From Acidimicrobiia bacterium (GTDB lineage: Bacteria > Actinomycetota > Acidimicrobiia > IMCC26256 > JAENVU01), in contig JANYLF010000262.1 in the NCBI GenBank assembly GCA_025357995.1, forward strand, positions 1 through 18,765: DNA of 18,765 nucleotides, in the 5' to 3' direction. The position numbers and the translations under genes are program-made. This document shows, piece by piece, positions 7,610 to 14,924 of this stretch (within the stretch, counting starts at the first letter, position 1; each line of letters begins with the position of its first letter). The notes beneath the pieces were generated by a model. It had not been told where the DNA came from, did not search any database, and worked only from the letters and a program-made list of their open reading frames with translations.

Positions 7610-7615
7610 AGGCTA
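7610..7615 (-). promoter_or_regulatory. -10 box (TAGCCT) for pabB
   Basis: On the minus strand TAGCCT ends 8 nt before ATG 7601. A GGAGGAGG tract lies further upstream, too far from the start to be its ribosome-binding site and before the expected transcript start. This supports a leaderless pabB-pabC message. Confidence 0.45.
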
Positions 7616-7682
7616 CGTCACCTCCTCCGGGTCGCTTTGGGGTGATTCTGCCGCGCGCCCAAGAATTGGCCGTGCCCGCCGC

Positions 7683-7688
7683 TACCAT
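7683..7688 (+). promoter_or_regulatory. -10 box (TACCAT) for the LCP gene
   Basis: TACCAT ends 9 nt before GTG 7698. The divergent pabB -10 lies 67 bp away on the other strand, so the 96-bp interval 7602-7697 holds two separate promoters. No confident -35 hexamer was found. Confidence 0.4.
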
Positions 7689-7697
7689 CGACAGGCC

Positions 7698-9125
7698 GTG
7701 GCCCTGACCCCCGCCTCGTGGCGTGTCTTCCGGCGTCGTTTCTTCACCGCGTGTGTGGCTGCACTCGTGGTGATGGTGACGACAGTCGTCTACTTGAACT
7801 ACAAGGTCGGCGACACGCTGTCCCACACCAAGAAGATCGCGAACCTGCATTTCCCCGAAGGTCCGGCCGAGGGCGGCAACTACCTCATCATCGGTTCCGA
7901 CTCACGGGCATTTGTGTCCGATGCTGCGCAGGAGAAGGCATTCGGGTCGAAGGCCACCCAGACCGGCCAGCGCGCCGATGTGATGATGGTGCTCCACATC
8001 GACCCGAGCCAGAAGTCGAGCTACCTGGTCTCGTTTCCGCGTGACCTGATGGTCAACTTTCCGGGCCAGGGAGTCCGTCAGTTGAACTCGGCGTTCGACG
8101 CGGGTGCCCAAGGGCCACAGAAGGTCATCGACATCCTCAACCAGGACTTCGACGTCAAGGTCAATCACTACGTCCAGGTGAACTTCAAGGCGTTCATCAG
8201 CGTGGTCGACGCCATCGGCACGATCAACGTGTTCTTCCAGAATCCGACGCGGGACACCTTCTCGGGTCTCAACGTCCCGGTCCCCGGTTGTATCGCGCTC
8301 GACGGCGGCAATGCGCTCGCGTTCGTGCGCTCGCGTCACCGTGAGGAGCTCATCGGCGGTCAGTGGCGCGACCGGAGCGGCCGCTCCGACCTCGACCGCA
8401 TCGGACGGCAACAGGACTTCATTCGCCGGCTGGCCGCGAAGGCGTCCGGCCAGGCCAGCCAGAACCCCTTGGCCGCCATCGACATCGCGAACGCAGTCGT
8501 GCCCAAGCTCGCCGTGGACGCACAGTTGAGTACCGACGACATCCTGCGGTTGGTGCGCACGTTCCGCAACGTCGATCCGAGTCAATCGGGCGCGCTCGAG
8601 ATGACGACGTTGCCGGTCGTTCCCCAGCCCTCCAACCGGAATCGATTGATCGTCGATCAGACACTGGCCGACCCGGTGCTCGCGAAACTCCGCTTCGGGG
8701 CCGCGACGACGACCGCACCCGTTTCCGTCCAACCCAGCGACGTCACGGTGCAGGTGCTCAACGGCTCGGCCACCGCCGGTGCGGCCGGGAAGGCCGAGGC
8801 GCAGTTTCAGGAGCGCTCCTTCGCTCCCGCGTCGCCCGGCAACGCGGCGACGACCGTCAAGACGCAGGTCCGCTACAAGCCGGGGGCCCAGGCCAAGGCG
8901 GCACTTGTCGCTCAATTCCTCGATGGCGTGGGTGTGCCTATCGAGGATCCCACGCTCAAGGATGTGGATGTGAGCGTGGTCATCGGGGCCGACTGGCGGG
9001 GCGTGCACGGCCAGGACACCAAGGTCAAGGCCTCAGCCACCTCCAGTACCACCGTGGCGAAAGCCGTGGGAAACACGGCGAAGACGAGCGCGAGCACCAA
9101 GCCAGCAGCCGGACCGGTCTGCTGA
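7698..9125 (+). CDS. LytR-CpsA-Psr (LCP) cell-wall glycopolymer ligase
   Basis: This 475-residue type II membrane protein has a short Arg-rich cytoplasmic start, one membrane segment (about 14-34), then an extracellular LCP domain (about 62-250). Conserved residues include IIGSDSR (64-70), RADVMMVLH with D94, SFPRDLMV with R115, VRSRH (210-214) and DRIGRQQDFIRR (233-244). A LytR_C domain follows (about 348-432, VTVQVLNGSATAG), then a Ser/Thr/Ala/Lys-rich tail ending in Cys. LCP proteins move lipid-linked glycans onto peptidoglycan; in mycobacteria Lcp1 attaches arabinogalactan. It opens the polysaccharide locus, which suits it as the final transfer step. GTG 7698 is chosen because it directly precedes the charged/membrane start and follows a -10 by 9 nt; longer in-frame extensions overlap pabB and look spurious. 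Confidence 0.92.
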   Translation: MALTPASWRVFRRRFFTACVAALVVMVTTVVYLNYKVGDTLSHTKKIANLHFPEGPAEGGNYLIIGSDSRAFVSDAAQEKAFGSKATQTGQRADVMMVLHIDPSQKSSYLVSFPRDLMVNFPGQGVRQLNSAFDAGAQGPQKVIDILNQDFDVKVNHYVQVNFKAFISVVDAIGTINVFFQNPTRDTFSGLNVPVPGCIALDGGNALAFVRSRHREELIGGQWRDRSGRSDLDRIGRQQDFIRRLAAKASGQASQNPLAAIDIANAVVPKLAVDAQLSTDDILRLVRTFRNVDPSQSGALEMTTLPVVPQPSNRNRLIVDQTLADPVLAKLRFGAATTTAPVSVQPSDVTVQVLNGSATAGAAGKAEAQFQERSFAPASPGNAATTVKTQVRYKPGAQAKAALVAQFLDGVGVPIEDPTLKDVDVSVVIGADWRGVHGQDTKVKASATSSTTVAKAVGNTAKTSASTKPAAGPVC

Positions 9126-9176
9126 GCACGGCCCCCGGATCCGCCGGCTCGCTTCGGGCTCCCTCGGTGCGGGCCA

Positions 9177-9182
9177 TACAAT
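9177..9182 (+). promoter_or_regulatory. -10 box (TACAAT) opening the sugar-nucleotide operon
   Basis: TACAAT ends 6 nt before ATG 9189 in the 63-bp gap after the LCP gene and is the best -10 match in the window. A weak TTCGGG lies 18 bp upstream. It would drive the tightly packed genes from 9189 to 16863 from a leaderless start. Confidence 0.55.
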
Positions 9183-9188
9183 CCCCTG

Positions 9189-10208
9189 ATGCCCACGCTT
9201 CTCGTCACCGGCGCGGCCGGCTTCATCGGCTCGAACTTCGTCAGGCATTGGGTCCACCTGCATCCCGCCGACGCAGTCGTGGCGGTGGATTTGCTGACGT
9301 ATGCCGGAAATCAACCGAATCTTGATGACGTCGCGGCGGCGATCACGTTCATCCGGGCCGACATCGGCGACGGGCCCGCGATGCGCGCGGTGCTCGAGGA
9401 TCACGACGTCGACGTGATCGTGAACTTTGCGGCAGAGTCGCACAACAGCCTCGCCATTCTCGACCCCGGTCGGTTCATGCGCACCAACGCGCTCGGCACG
9501 CAGGTCCTGTGCGACGCGGCACGGTTGGTGGGCGTCGAGCGGTTCCATCACGTCTCCACCTGCGAGGTGTACGGCGATCTCGCGCTCGACGATCCCGGAG
9601 CGTTCACCGAAGACTCGCCGTACCGGCCGCGTACGCCGTACAACGCGTCGAAGGCCGCGGCGGATCACATCGTGCGCGCGTACTACGAGACGTTCGACCT
9701 ACCGATCACGATCACGAACTGCTCCAACAACTACGGGCCATACCAATTTCCCGAGAAAGTCATCCCGCTGTTCACGACACGCGCGTTGAACGACGAGTCC
9801 TTGCCGCTCTACGAGTCGACCGCGAACCAGCGCGAATGGCTGCACGTGATGGATCACTGCACCGCGATCGAACTCGTGCTGGAGTCCGGGCGCGTCGGTG
9901 AGACCTACAACGTGGGAAGCGGCGTCGAGGCGAGCATTGCCGAGATCGCCGACCTCGTGCTCACGGCGGCGGGGAAACCCGCGACGCTCAAGACGATCGT
10001 GCCGGACCGTCCCGGTCACGACCGCCGTTATCTGCTCGACAGCTCGAAGCTGCGTCGCGAGCTGGGCTGGGAGCCGACGATCTCGTTCGCCGACGGTCTC
10101 CACGACACGGTGATGTGGTACGCCGACCACCGGGAATGGTGGGAGCAGCTCTTGGACCGCGCCCCGGTGATCGAGGACGCGTGGGTCGGCAGCGGCGACA
10201 AGCGATGA
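9189..10208 (+). CDS. RmlB-like NDP-sugar 4,6-dehydratase, variant active site
   Basis: This 339-residue extended SDR has the NAD-binding GAAGFIGSN (8-16), the catalytic Y151-x3-K155 (YNASK), and RmlB-specific segments such as NCSNNYGPYQFPEKVIPLF (177-195) and REWLHVMDHC. RmlB turns dTDP-glucose into the 4-keto-6-deoxy sugar. Two conserved active-site motifs differ from classical RmlB. STDEVYG is STCEVYG here (T124-C125-E126), so the acid Asp is Cys (codon TGC at 9561-9563). ESHVDRS is ESHNSLA (83-89). The NDP-sugar and product are therefore uncertain, and rmlA, rmlC and rmlD homologues are not in the window. It begins the operon and ends 10 bp before ugd. Confidence 0.85.
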   Translation: MPTLLVTGAAGFIGSNFVRHWVHLHPADAVVAVDLLTYAGNQPNLDDVAAAITFIRADIGDGPAMRAVLEDHDVDVIVNFAAESHNSLAILDPGRFMRTNALGTQVLCDAARLVGVERFHHVSTCEVYGDLALDDPGAFTEDSPYRPRTPYNASKAAADHIVRAYYETFDLPITITNCSNNYGPYQFPEKVIPLFTTRALNDESLPLYESTANQREWLHVMDHCTAIELVLESGRVGETYNVGSGVEASIAEIADLVLTAAGKPATLKTIVPDRPGHDRRYLLDSSKLRRELGWEPTISFADGLHDTVMWYADHREWWEQLLDRAPVIEDAWVGSGDKR

Positions 10209-10218
10209 GGGCAGAGTT

Positions 10219-11514
10219 GTGAGTGATGTCGCGGTTATCGGGGCGGGCTACGTGGGACTCACCACGGCGGTATGTCTGGCGCATCTCGGCCACGACGTCG
10301 TCTGTGCCGACATCGACGCGGCGCGAGTCGAACGACTGAACAAAGGCGAGGTGCCGATCCTCGAAGACGGCCTCCCAGAGTTGCTCGCCGAGGGCCTGTC
10401 GTCTCGGCGACTGCGGTTCGTCGTGGGCGCGAAGAACGCCGCGAGTGTCGCGGGCTTCGTCTTCCTCTGCGTGCCGACCCCCCAAGGCGACGACGGCGCA
10501 GCCGACCTGTCGTACGTCGACGCCGTCGCGCGGGAGATCGCACCGGTGCTGCGGCCCGGGACCGTTGTCATCAACAAGTCGACGATGCCCGTGGGGTCCA
10601 CTCGCATGGTGCAGCGGGTGCTCGCCGAGGCCGGAGCGCCACCCGAGGAGGTACTCGTGGCGTCGAACCCCGAGTTCCTTCGCGAGGGCACGTCCATCCG
10701 TGACTTCCTCGAACCCAATCGCGTCGTCATCGGTTGCACCGACGCGTCGGTCGCGGTGCGGGTCTCGGAGTTGTACAAGAACCTCAACGCGCCGATTCTC
10801 GTGACCGACCCCGCATCCGCGGAGATGATCAAATACGCGTCGAACGCGTTCCTCGCGACGAAGATCTCGTTCATCAACGCGATCGCGAACTTGTGTGAGG
10901 CCGTGGACGCCGACGTGCGCGAGGTCGCGCTCGGTATGGGCTACGACCAGCGCATCGGCTTCGAGTTCCTGCACCCGGGCCCTGGGTACGGCGGTTCGTG
11001 TTTCCCAAAAGACACGCAGGCGTTGCTCTACGCCGCGCGGAGCGCGGGCTACGACTTCTCGTTGCTCGAGGGCGTGGTCCAGGTCAACAAGGAACAGCAC
11101 CAACGCATGGTCACCAAGATGACCGACCTCGTCGGCGGCTCGCTGCAGGGTGTGACGATCGCGTGCTGGGGGCTCACGTTCAAGGCGAATACGGATGATC
11201 TGCGTGATTCGCCCGCCCTGTTCTTCGTCCGGCGGCTCCTCGCCGAGGGCGCGATCGTGCGCGCCTACGACCCCGCGGCCGGAGAGCGCGCCGCCGAGCT
11301 CGTCCCTGGCCTCGAGGTCGCGACCGACCCGTATGAGGTCTGCCAAGGCGCAGGTGCGCTCGCGGTGCTCACGGAGTGGGACGAGTTTCGGTGGATGGAC
11401 TTCGACCGAGTGGCCGAGATGTTGCAGACTCCGTTGGTGCTCGACACTCGGAACCTGTTGGACCCCGCAGCGTTGCGTCGTCGTGGGTTCACGTACGAAG
11501 GCGTCGGGCGCTAG
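10219..11514 (+). CDS. ugd: UDP-glucose 6-dehydrogenase
   Basis: This 431-residue NAD-dependent enzyme oxidises UDP-glucose to UDP-glucuronate in two steps. It shows the Rossmann start VIGAGYVGLTTAVCLA, the FLCVPTPQ strand, SNPEFLREG, a central dimerisation helix region with KYASNAFLATKISFINA, and the catalytic Cys261 in GYGGSCFPKD. The C-terminal domain contains GLTFKANTDDLRDSPA. Length is normal for the family. The GTG start at 10219 has GAGGG 9 nt upstream as a plausible ribosome-binding site. The stop codon directly abuts the GTG of the decarboxylase gene, so the two consecutive pathway steps are likely translationally coupled. Confidence 0.95.
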   Translation: MSDVAVIGAGYVGLTTAVCLAHLGHDVVCADIDAARVERLNKGEVPILEDGLPELLAEGLSSRRLRFVVGAKNAASVAGFVFLCVPTPQGDDGAADLSYVDAVAREIAPVLRPGTVVINKSTMPVGSTRMVQRVLAEAGAPPEEVLVASNPEFLREGTSIRDFLEPNRVVIGCTDASVAVRVSELYKNLNAPILVTDPASAEMIKYASNAFLATKISFINAIANLCEAVDADVREVALGMGYDQRIGFEFLHPGPGYGGSCFPKDTQALLYAARSAGYDFSLLEGVVQVNKEQHQRMVTKMTDLVGGSLQGVTIACWGLTFKANTDDLRDSPALFFVRRLLAEGAIVRAYDPAAGERAAELVPGLEVATDPYEVCQGAGALAVLTEWDEFRWMDFDRVAEMLQTPLVLDTRNLLDPAALRRRGFTYEGVGR

Positions 11515-12501
11515 GTGACCGACCGACCGCGTCGGCGGGCCACCGACGCCGTGCGGCCCCGCGCTGTCGTCTCCGGCGCCGCCGGGTTCCTCGGTTCGCA
11601 TCTGTCGGAGAAGTTGATCGCCGACGGCTGGGATGTCGTCGGGCTCGACAACCTCCTCACCGGTCGGATGGAGAATCTCGAGTCGTTGTTGGGGCTCGAA
11701 CACTTCAGCTTCGAGCACTACGACGTGACGAACTTCGTGCACGTTGCCGGCACGATCGACGCGGTCTTGCACTTCGCGAGTCCGGCCAGCCCGGTCGACT
11801 ACCTCGAGCATCCGATCAAGACGATGAAAGTCGGTTCGCTCGGCACGCACAACATGCTCGGACTCGCGCTCGCGAAGAGCGCCCGGTTCTTCCTCGCCTC
11901 CACGAGCGAGGTCTATGGCGACCCGCAGGTGCATCCCCAGAGCGAGGACTACTGGGGGCACGTGAACCCCATCGGTCCGCGCGGCGTGTACGACGAAGCT
12001 AAGCGGTTCGCCGAAGCGTTGACGCTCGCGTACCACCGCAGCCACGGTCTCGACGTTCGCATCGTGAGAATCTTCAATACGTTCGGGCCGAGATTGCGTC
12101 CGGCCGACGGACGCGTCGTTTCGAACTTCCTCGTGCAGGCGATGCGCGGCGAGCCGCTCACGGTGTACGGCGACGGCAAGCAGACGCGGTCGTTCTGTTT
12201 CGTCGAGGACGAGATCCGTGGCATCGTCGGTCTGCTCAACTCGGACTACGTCGGACCGGTCAACGTGGGCAACCCCAACGAGTTCACCATCCTCGAGTTG
12301 GCGGAGACCGTGATCGACGTGACGGGATCCTCGTCCGACGTCGTGTTCGAGCCACTGCCCGTCGACGATCCCACGCAACGCAAGCCGGATATCGGCCTCG
12401 CGACTTCACTCTTCGGGTGGACGCCTCAGGTCCAGCTGCGTGAAGGACTCGAGCGCACCTACGCCTGGTACCAACAGGAGCTCGAAGCCCGCGATGGGTG
12501 A
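11515..12501 (+). CDS. uxs: UDP-glucuronate decarboxylase (UDP-xylose synthase)
   Basis: This 328-residue extended SDR has a basic 15-residue N-terminal extension, GAAGFLGSH (21-29), HFASPASPVDY (86-96), the STSEVYGDP motif (T130-S131-E132), GPRGVYDEAKR with Y159 and K163, and NTFGPRLRPADGRVVSNF. The SPASP, EVYGDP and YDEAKR combination is typical of UDP-xylose synthases, which convert UDP-glucuronate to UDP-xylose; related dTDP/UDP decarboxylases share parts of it. GTG 11515 follows the ugd stop with no gap. The 3' end overlaps the next gene by 8 bp. With ugd it forms a two-step route from UDP-glucose to UDP-xylose. Confidence 0.9.
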   Translation: MTDRPRRRATDAVRPRAVVSGAAGFLGSHLSEKLIADGWDVVGLDNLLTGRMENLESLLGLEHFSFEHYDVTNFVHVAGTIDAVLHFASPASPVDYLEHPIKTMKVGSLGTHNMLGLALAKSARFFLASTSEVYGDPQVHPQSEDYWGHVNPIGPRGVYDEAKRFAEALTLAYHRSHGLDVRIVRIFNTFGPRLRPADGRVVSNFLVQAMRGEPLTVYGDGKQTRSFCFVEDEIRGIVGLLNSDYVGPVNVGNPNEFTILELAETVIDVTGSSSDVVFEPLPVDDPTQRKPDIGLATSLFGWTPQVQLREGLERTYAWYQQELEARDG

Positions 12502-13204
12502 GATCGAAACGGGCGGGTACACCAAGCTCTCGGTGATCGTGCCGGTGTTCAACGAACGCAACACGGTCGTGGAGATCATGCGACGTATGCGCGCGGTCGC
12601 GCTCCCCATCGAGCGCGAGATCATCCTCGTCGACGACGGCAGTTCGGATGGGACTCGTCAGGTCCTCGAACAACTCGCCGACAGCACCGTCCGCGTCGTG
12701 AAGCACGGCGAGAACCGGGGGAAGGGCGCCGCGATCCGCACCGGCCTCGAGCAGGTCACTGGCGACCTCGTGTTGATCCAGGATGCCGATCTCGAATACG
12801 ACCCGGAAGACTGGCCGAAGCTCCTGGCGCCGATCTTCCGTGGGAAAGCAACCGTGGTGTACGGCTCCCGATTCACCGGTGAACGACGGAACATGTTGTT
12901 CCTCCACTGGATGGGGAACCGCTTGCTGTCGCTCATCACGAACGTGCTCTACAACACGACCCTCTCCGATATGGAGACCTGTTACAAGCTCTTCGATCGG
13001 CGCGTGTTCGACGGCATCACGATCCGTTCCGATCGCTTCGATTTCGAGCCCGAGATCACCGCGAAGATCCTGCGCAAGGGCATCCGGATCTACGAGGTTC
13101 CCATCTCGTACACCGGCCGCGAGTTCGAAGAAGGCAAGAAGATCACGTGGCGAGACGGGTTCGCGGCGCTGTACGCACTGGTGAAGTTCCGCTTCGTGCG
13201 CTGA
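12494..13204 (+). CDS. GT2 glycosyltransferase, polyprenyl-phosphate sugar transferase type
   Basis: This 236-residue soluble GT-A protein reads LSVIVPVFNERNTV at 12-25, ILVDDGSSDGT at 44-54, NRGKGAAIRTGL at 74-85, and the metal-binding QDADLEYDP with D97-x-D99. The late DMETCYKLF and FDFEPEITAKI motifs are typical of dolichol/polyprenyl-phosphate mannosyl- or glucosyltransferases. It probably charges a lipid phosphate with a single sugar for use outside the membrane. No C-terminal membrane helices are present, unlike GtrB-type enzymes. ATG 12494 overlaps the decarboxylase stop by 8 bp (ATGGGTGA). A longer in-frame start at 12440 would lie deeper in that gene and lacks family similarity. The donor and acceptor are not known. 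Confidence 0.85.
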   Translation: MGEIETGGYTKLSVIVPVFNERNTVVEIMRRMRAVALPIEREIILVDDGSSDGTRQVLEQLADSTVRVVKHGENRGKGAAIRTGLEQVTGDLVLIQDADLEYDPEDWPKLLAPIFRGKATVVYGSRFTGERRNMLFLHWMGNRLLSLITNVLYNTTLSDMETCYKLFDRRVFDGITIRSDRFDFEPEITAKILRKGIRIYEVPISYTGREFEEGKKITWRDGFAALYALVKFRFVR

Positions 13205-14133
13205 TGGGCACCGATCGGTCTGTCGCCCGCTGGGCCGCGGTGGTCGTGAACTACTGCTCGGGTCCGCTCCTCGTCGATGGCGTCGAGGCGCTCCTCTCGG
13301 ATGACAGTGCGGGCGCGGTCGACGTCGTCGTGGTCGACAACGGCTCGGACGACGGCTCGATCGATGCGCTGCGCGCCCGTCGACCCGAAGTCACCGTGAT
13401 CCGCCCGGGCGTGAACCTTGGCTACGCGCGTGCCGCGAACCTCGGGATCGCGGCCACCCGCGCGCCGATTGTTGCGGTGTTCAATCCCGACACCCTGCTA
13501 CGCGCGGGCTCAGCGGTACGCGTGCTCGACGCGTTCGCGGCCGACGAACACATCGCGATCGTCGGACCGAAGATCACGAACCCGGATGGCACGATCTATC
13601 CGTCGGCGCGTCGCGCTCCGGGCGGGGTGGCGGCGGTCGGGCACGCGATCCTCGGCGGGATCCGACCGACCAATCGGTACACCGCGGCGTACCGTCAAAC
13701 CGATCGGGACCCCGCAGTCGCGCGCGAGGTCGACTGGGTGTCGGGCGCGGCGCTGTGGTTCCGCAGGGAGGCGCTGGACCGTGTGGGTGGATGGGACGAG
13801 CGGTACTTCCTCTTCCTCGAAGATGTCGACGTAGCCGCGGCCGTCAGGGCCGCGGGTTGGACCGTGCGCTACGAACCCGACGCCGAGGTCGTCCACGTGG
13901 TCGGCACCAGTCGCGCCGAAGCGCCGACGAAATCGATCGTGGCCCACCACCGATCTGCGTATCAGTACGCCGAAAAATGGTGGACCGGGCCACGCCGGGC
14001 CGCGCTCCCGCTCGTCGGCGGGTTCCTCGCGGTGCGGGCGGCGCTGATCGTCGGGGCCTCGACGATCGGACGCCGCGGGCGAACCGCGCGACCCGCACCG
14101 TCCCGAAACTCGGTTGCCGACCGGGTAGCCTGA
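13204..14133 (+). CDS. wbbL: GT2 glycosyltransferase, WbbL rhamnosyltransferase-like
   Basis: This 309-residue GT-A enzyme has AAVVVNYCSGPLL at 11-23, VVVVDNGSDDGS (41-52), NLGYARAANLGI (71-82), the DXD-equivalent NPD (94-96), and the WVSGAALWFRREALDRVGGWDERYFLFLEDVD block. That last block is characteristic of WbbL/RfbF-type rhamnosyltransferases. In mycobacteria WbbL adds rhamnose to GlcNAc-diphosphate-polyprenol to build the arabinogalactan linker. A similar linker role is likely here, but the sugar is uncertain because no dTDP-rhamnose pathway is seen. A hydrophobic segment near the C-terminus (LPLVGGFLAVRAALIVGAS) may attach it to the membrane. The ATG overlaps the previous stop by one base (TGATG). 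The stop overlaps the next gene's -10 box. Confidence 0.83.
   Translation: MGTDRSVARWAAVVVNYCSGPLLVDGVEALLSDDSAGAVDVVVVDNGSDDGSIDALRARRPEVTVIRPGVNLGYARAANLGIAATRAPIVAVFNPDTLLRAGSAVRVLDAFAADEHIAIVGPKITNPDGTIYPSARRAPGGVAAVGHAILGGIRPTNRYTAAYRQTDRDPAVAREVDWVSGAALWFRREALDRVGGWDERYFLFLEDVDVAAAVRAAGWTVRYEPDAEVVHVVGTSRAEAPTKSIVAHHRSAYQYAEKWWTGPRRAALPLVGGFLAVRAALIVGASTIGRRGRTARPAPSRNSVADRVA
14126..14131 (+). promoter_or_regulatory. Internal -10 box (TAGCCT) overlapping the wbbL stop
   Basis: TAGCCT ends at the first base of the wbbL stop codon and 10 nt before ATG 14142. It is identical to the pabB -10. It suggests an internal promoter for the last three genes of the locus. Confidence 0.4.
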
Positions 14134-14141
14134 CCGCCGCC

Positions 14142-14924
14142 ATGGCCAAGCCGAAGCCCAGCAAGTACAGCCGCGCTCGCATCCGCTCGAAGGTGCGCCG
14201 CCCGAAACGGGCCGGCGCGTCGCGTGGATGGATGATCACCACCATCGCCCTCGTCCTCGTGGGTGCACTCCTCGTGGTCGTGAGCTACCAAGATCGCCAC
14301 ACCAACGACCAGGCCCTTCCCCAGCCGAACAAAGACCACTGGCACGCCTACCTGGGCGTGAACATCTGCGGGAACTGGGAACCGGCCGTGCCGGCGTTCG
14401 AGGGTCGCGATGGCTCGGCGAGTCGGACCGGCATCATCGCCGGAATCCACTCTCACGCCGACTTCCTGATTCACGATCATCCGTTCGCCAGCGACGAGTC
14501 GGGCAAGAAAGCCACTCTCGGTCGCTACCTCGGGTACGCGCAGACGCAGCTTTCCGAGACGTCGATCAAGCTGTGGCCGCAATGGGTGCCCAACGTCGAC
14601 CGCAAGAACGGTGAGTCCTGTCCGGGTTCCAAGACGCCGGCGATCGTCCAATACAAGTTCGGACAGTTGAACAAGCCGTGGCCGACGAAGCCGGCGTCCG
14701 GGAATCCTGCCGATCATCACATCGAGAACGGCGAGATCATCGCGGTGTACTTCCTGCCCAAGGGCTACGAACTCGTCCAGCCGCCCGGCTCGACCAAGGC
14801 CCTGGCCAATATCGGCGACCTTGGTGGTCAGTCGGCGGTCTCGACGTCGTCGACCACGGCGCCTTCGAGTTCGAGTTCGTCGTCCAGTTCCGCCAGTAGT
14901 ACTACCAGCACTACGAAGCCGTGA
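14142..14924 (+). CDS. Unknown His-rich single-pass membrane protein
   Basis: This 260-residue protein has a very basic N-terminal tail (about ten Lys/Arg in the first 25 residues), one membrane helix (about 31-48), a globular extracytoplasmic part (about 60-228) and a Ser/Thr-rich tail (232-260). The globular part has conspicuous His motifs: DHWHAYLGVNICGNW (H66, H68, C76), GIHSHADFLIHDHPF (H103, H105, H111, H113), C160 and H192-H193. The spacing suggests metal binding or a cupin-like site, which is inference. I recall similar unannotated HWHA...GIHTH proteins in other Actinobacteria but cannot confirm this. ATG 14142 follows a -10 by 10 nt. The 3' end overlaps the nucleotidyltransferase start by 4 bp (GTGA). 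Its place between wbbL and the nucleotidyltransferase suggests a role at the cell envelope. Confidence 0.75.
   Translation: MAKPKPSKYSRARIRSKVRRPKRAGASRGWMITTIALVLVGALLVVVSYQDRHTNDQALPQPNKDHWHAYLGVNICGNWEPAVPAFEGRDGSASRTGIIAGIHSHADFLIHDHPFASDESGKKATLGRYLGYAQTQLSETSIKLWPQWVPNVDRKNGESCPGSKTPAIVQYKFGQLNKPWPTKPASGNPADHHIENGEIIAVYFLPKGYELVQPPGSTKALANIGDLGGQSAVSTSSTTAPSSSSSSSSSASSTTSTTKP

Noticed and set aside
7026..7697. In-frame upstream extension of the LCP gene.
   Set aside because: It overlaps pabB antisense, has no family similarity, and a -10 box sits directly before GTG 7698, where the charged/membrane start begins.
7602..7850. In-frame upstream extension of pabB.
   Set aside because: The extra 83 residues have no PabB similarity and overlap the LCP gene start. 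ATG 7601 has a well-placed TAGCCT.
9988..12378. A 796-codon open frame on the minus strand across rmlB-like, ugd and uxs.
   Set aside because: It lies antisense to three well-conserved genes, has low-complexity Arg/Glu/Val-rich sequence and no recognisable motif. Long antisense frames are expected in high-GC DNA.
14835..14921. Repetitive TCG/AGT-rich stretch as a CRISPR or satellite repeat.
   Set aside because: It encodes the in-frame Ser/Thr-rich tail of the membrane protein. No regular repeat-spacer pattern exists here or elsewhere in the window.
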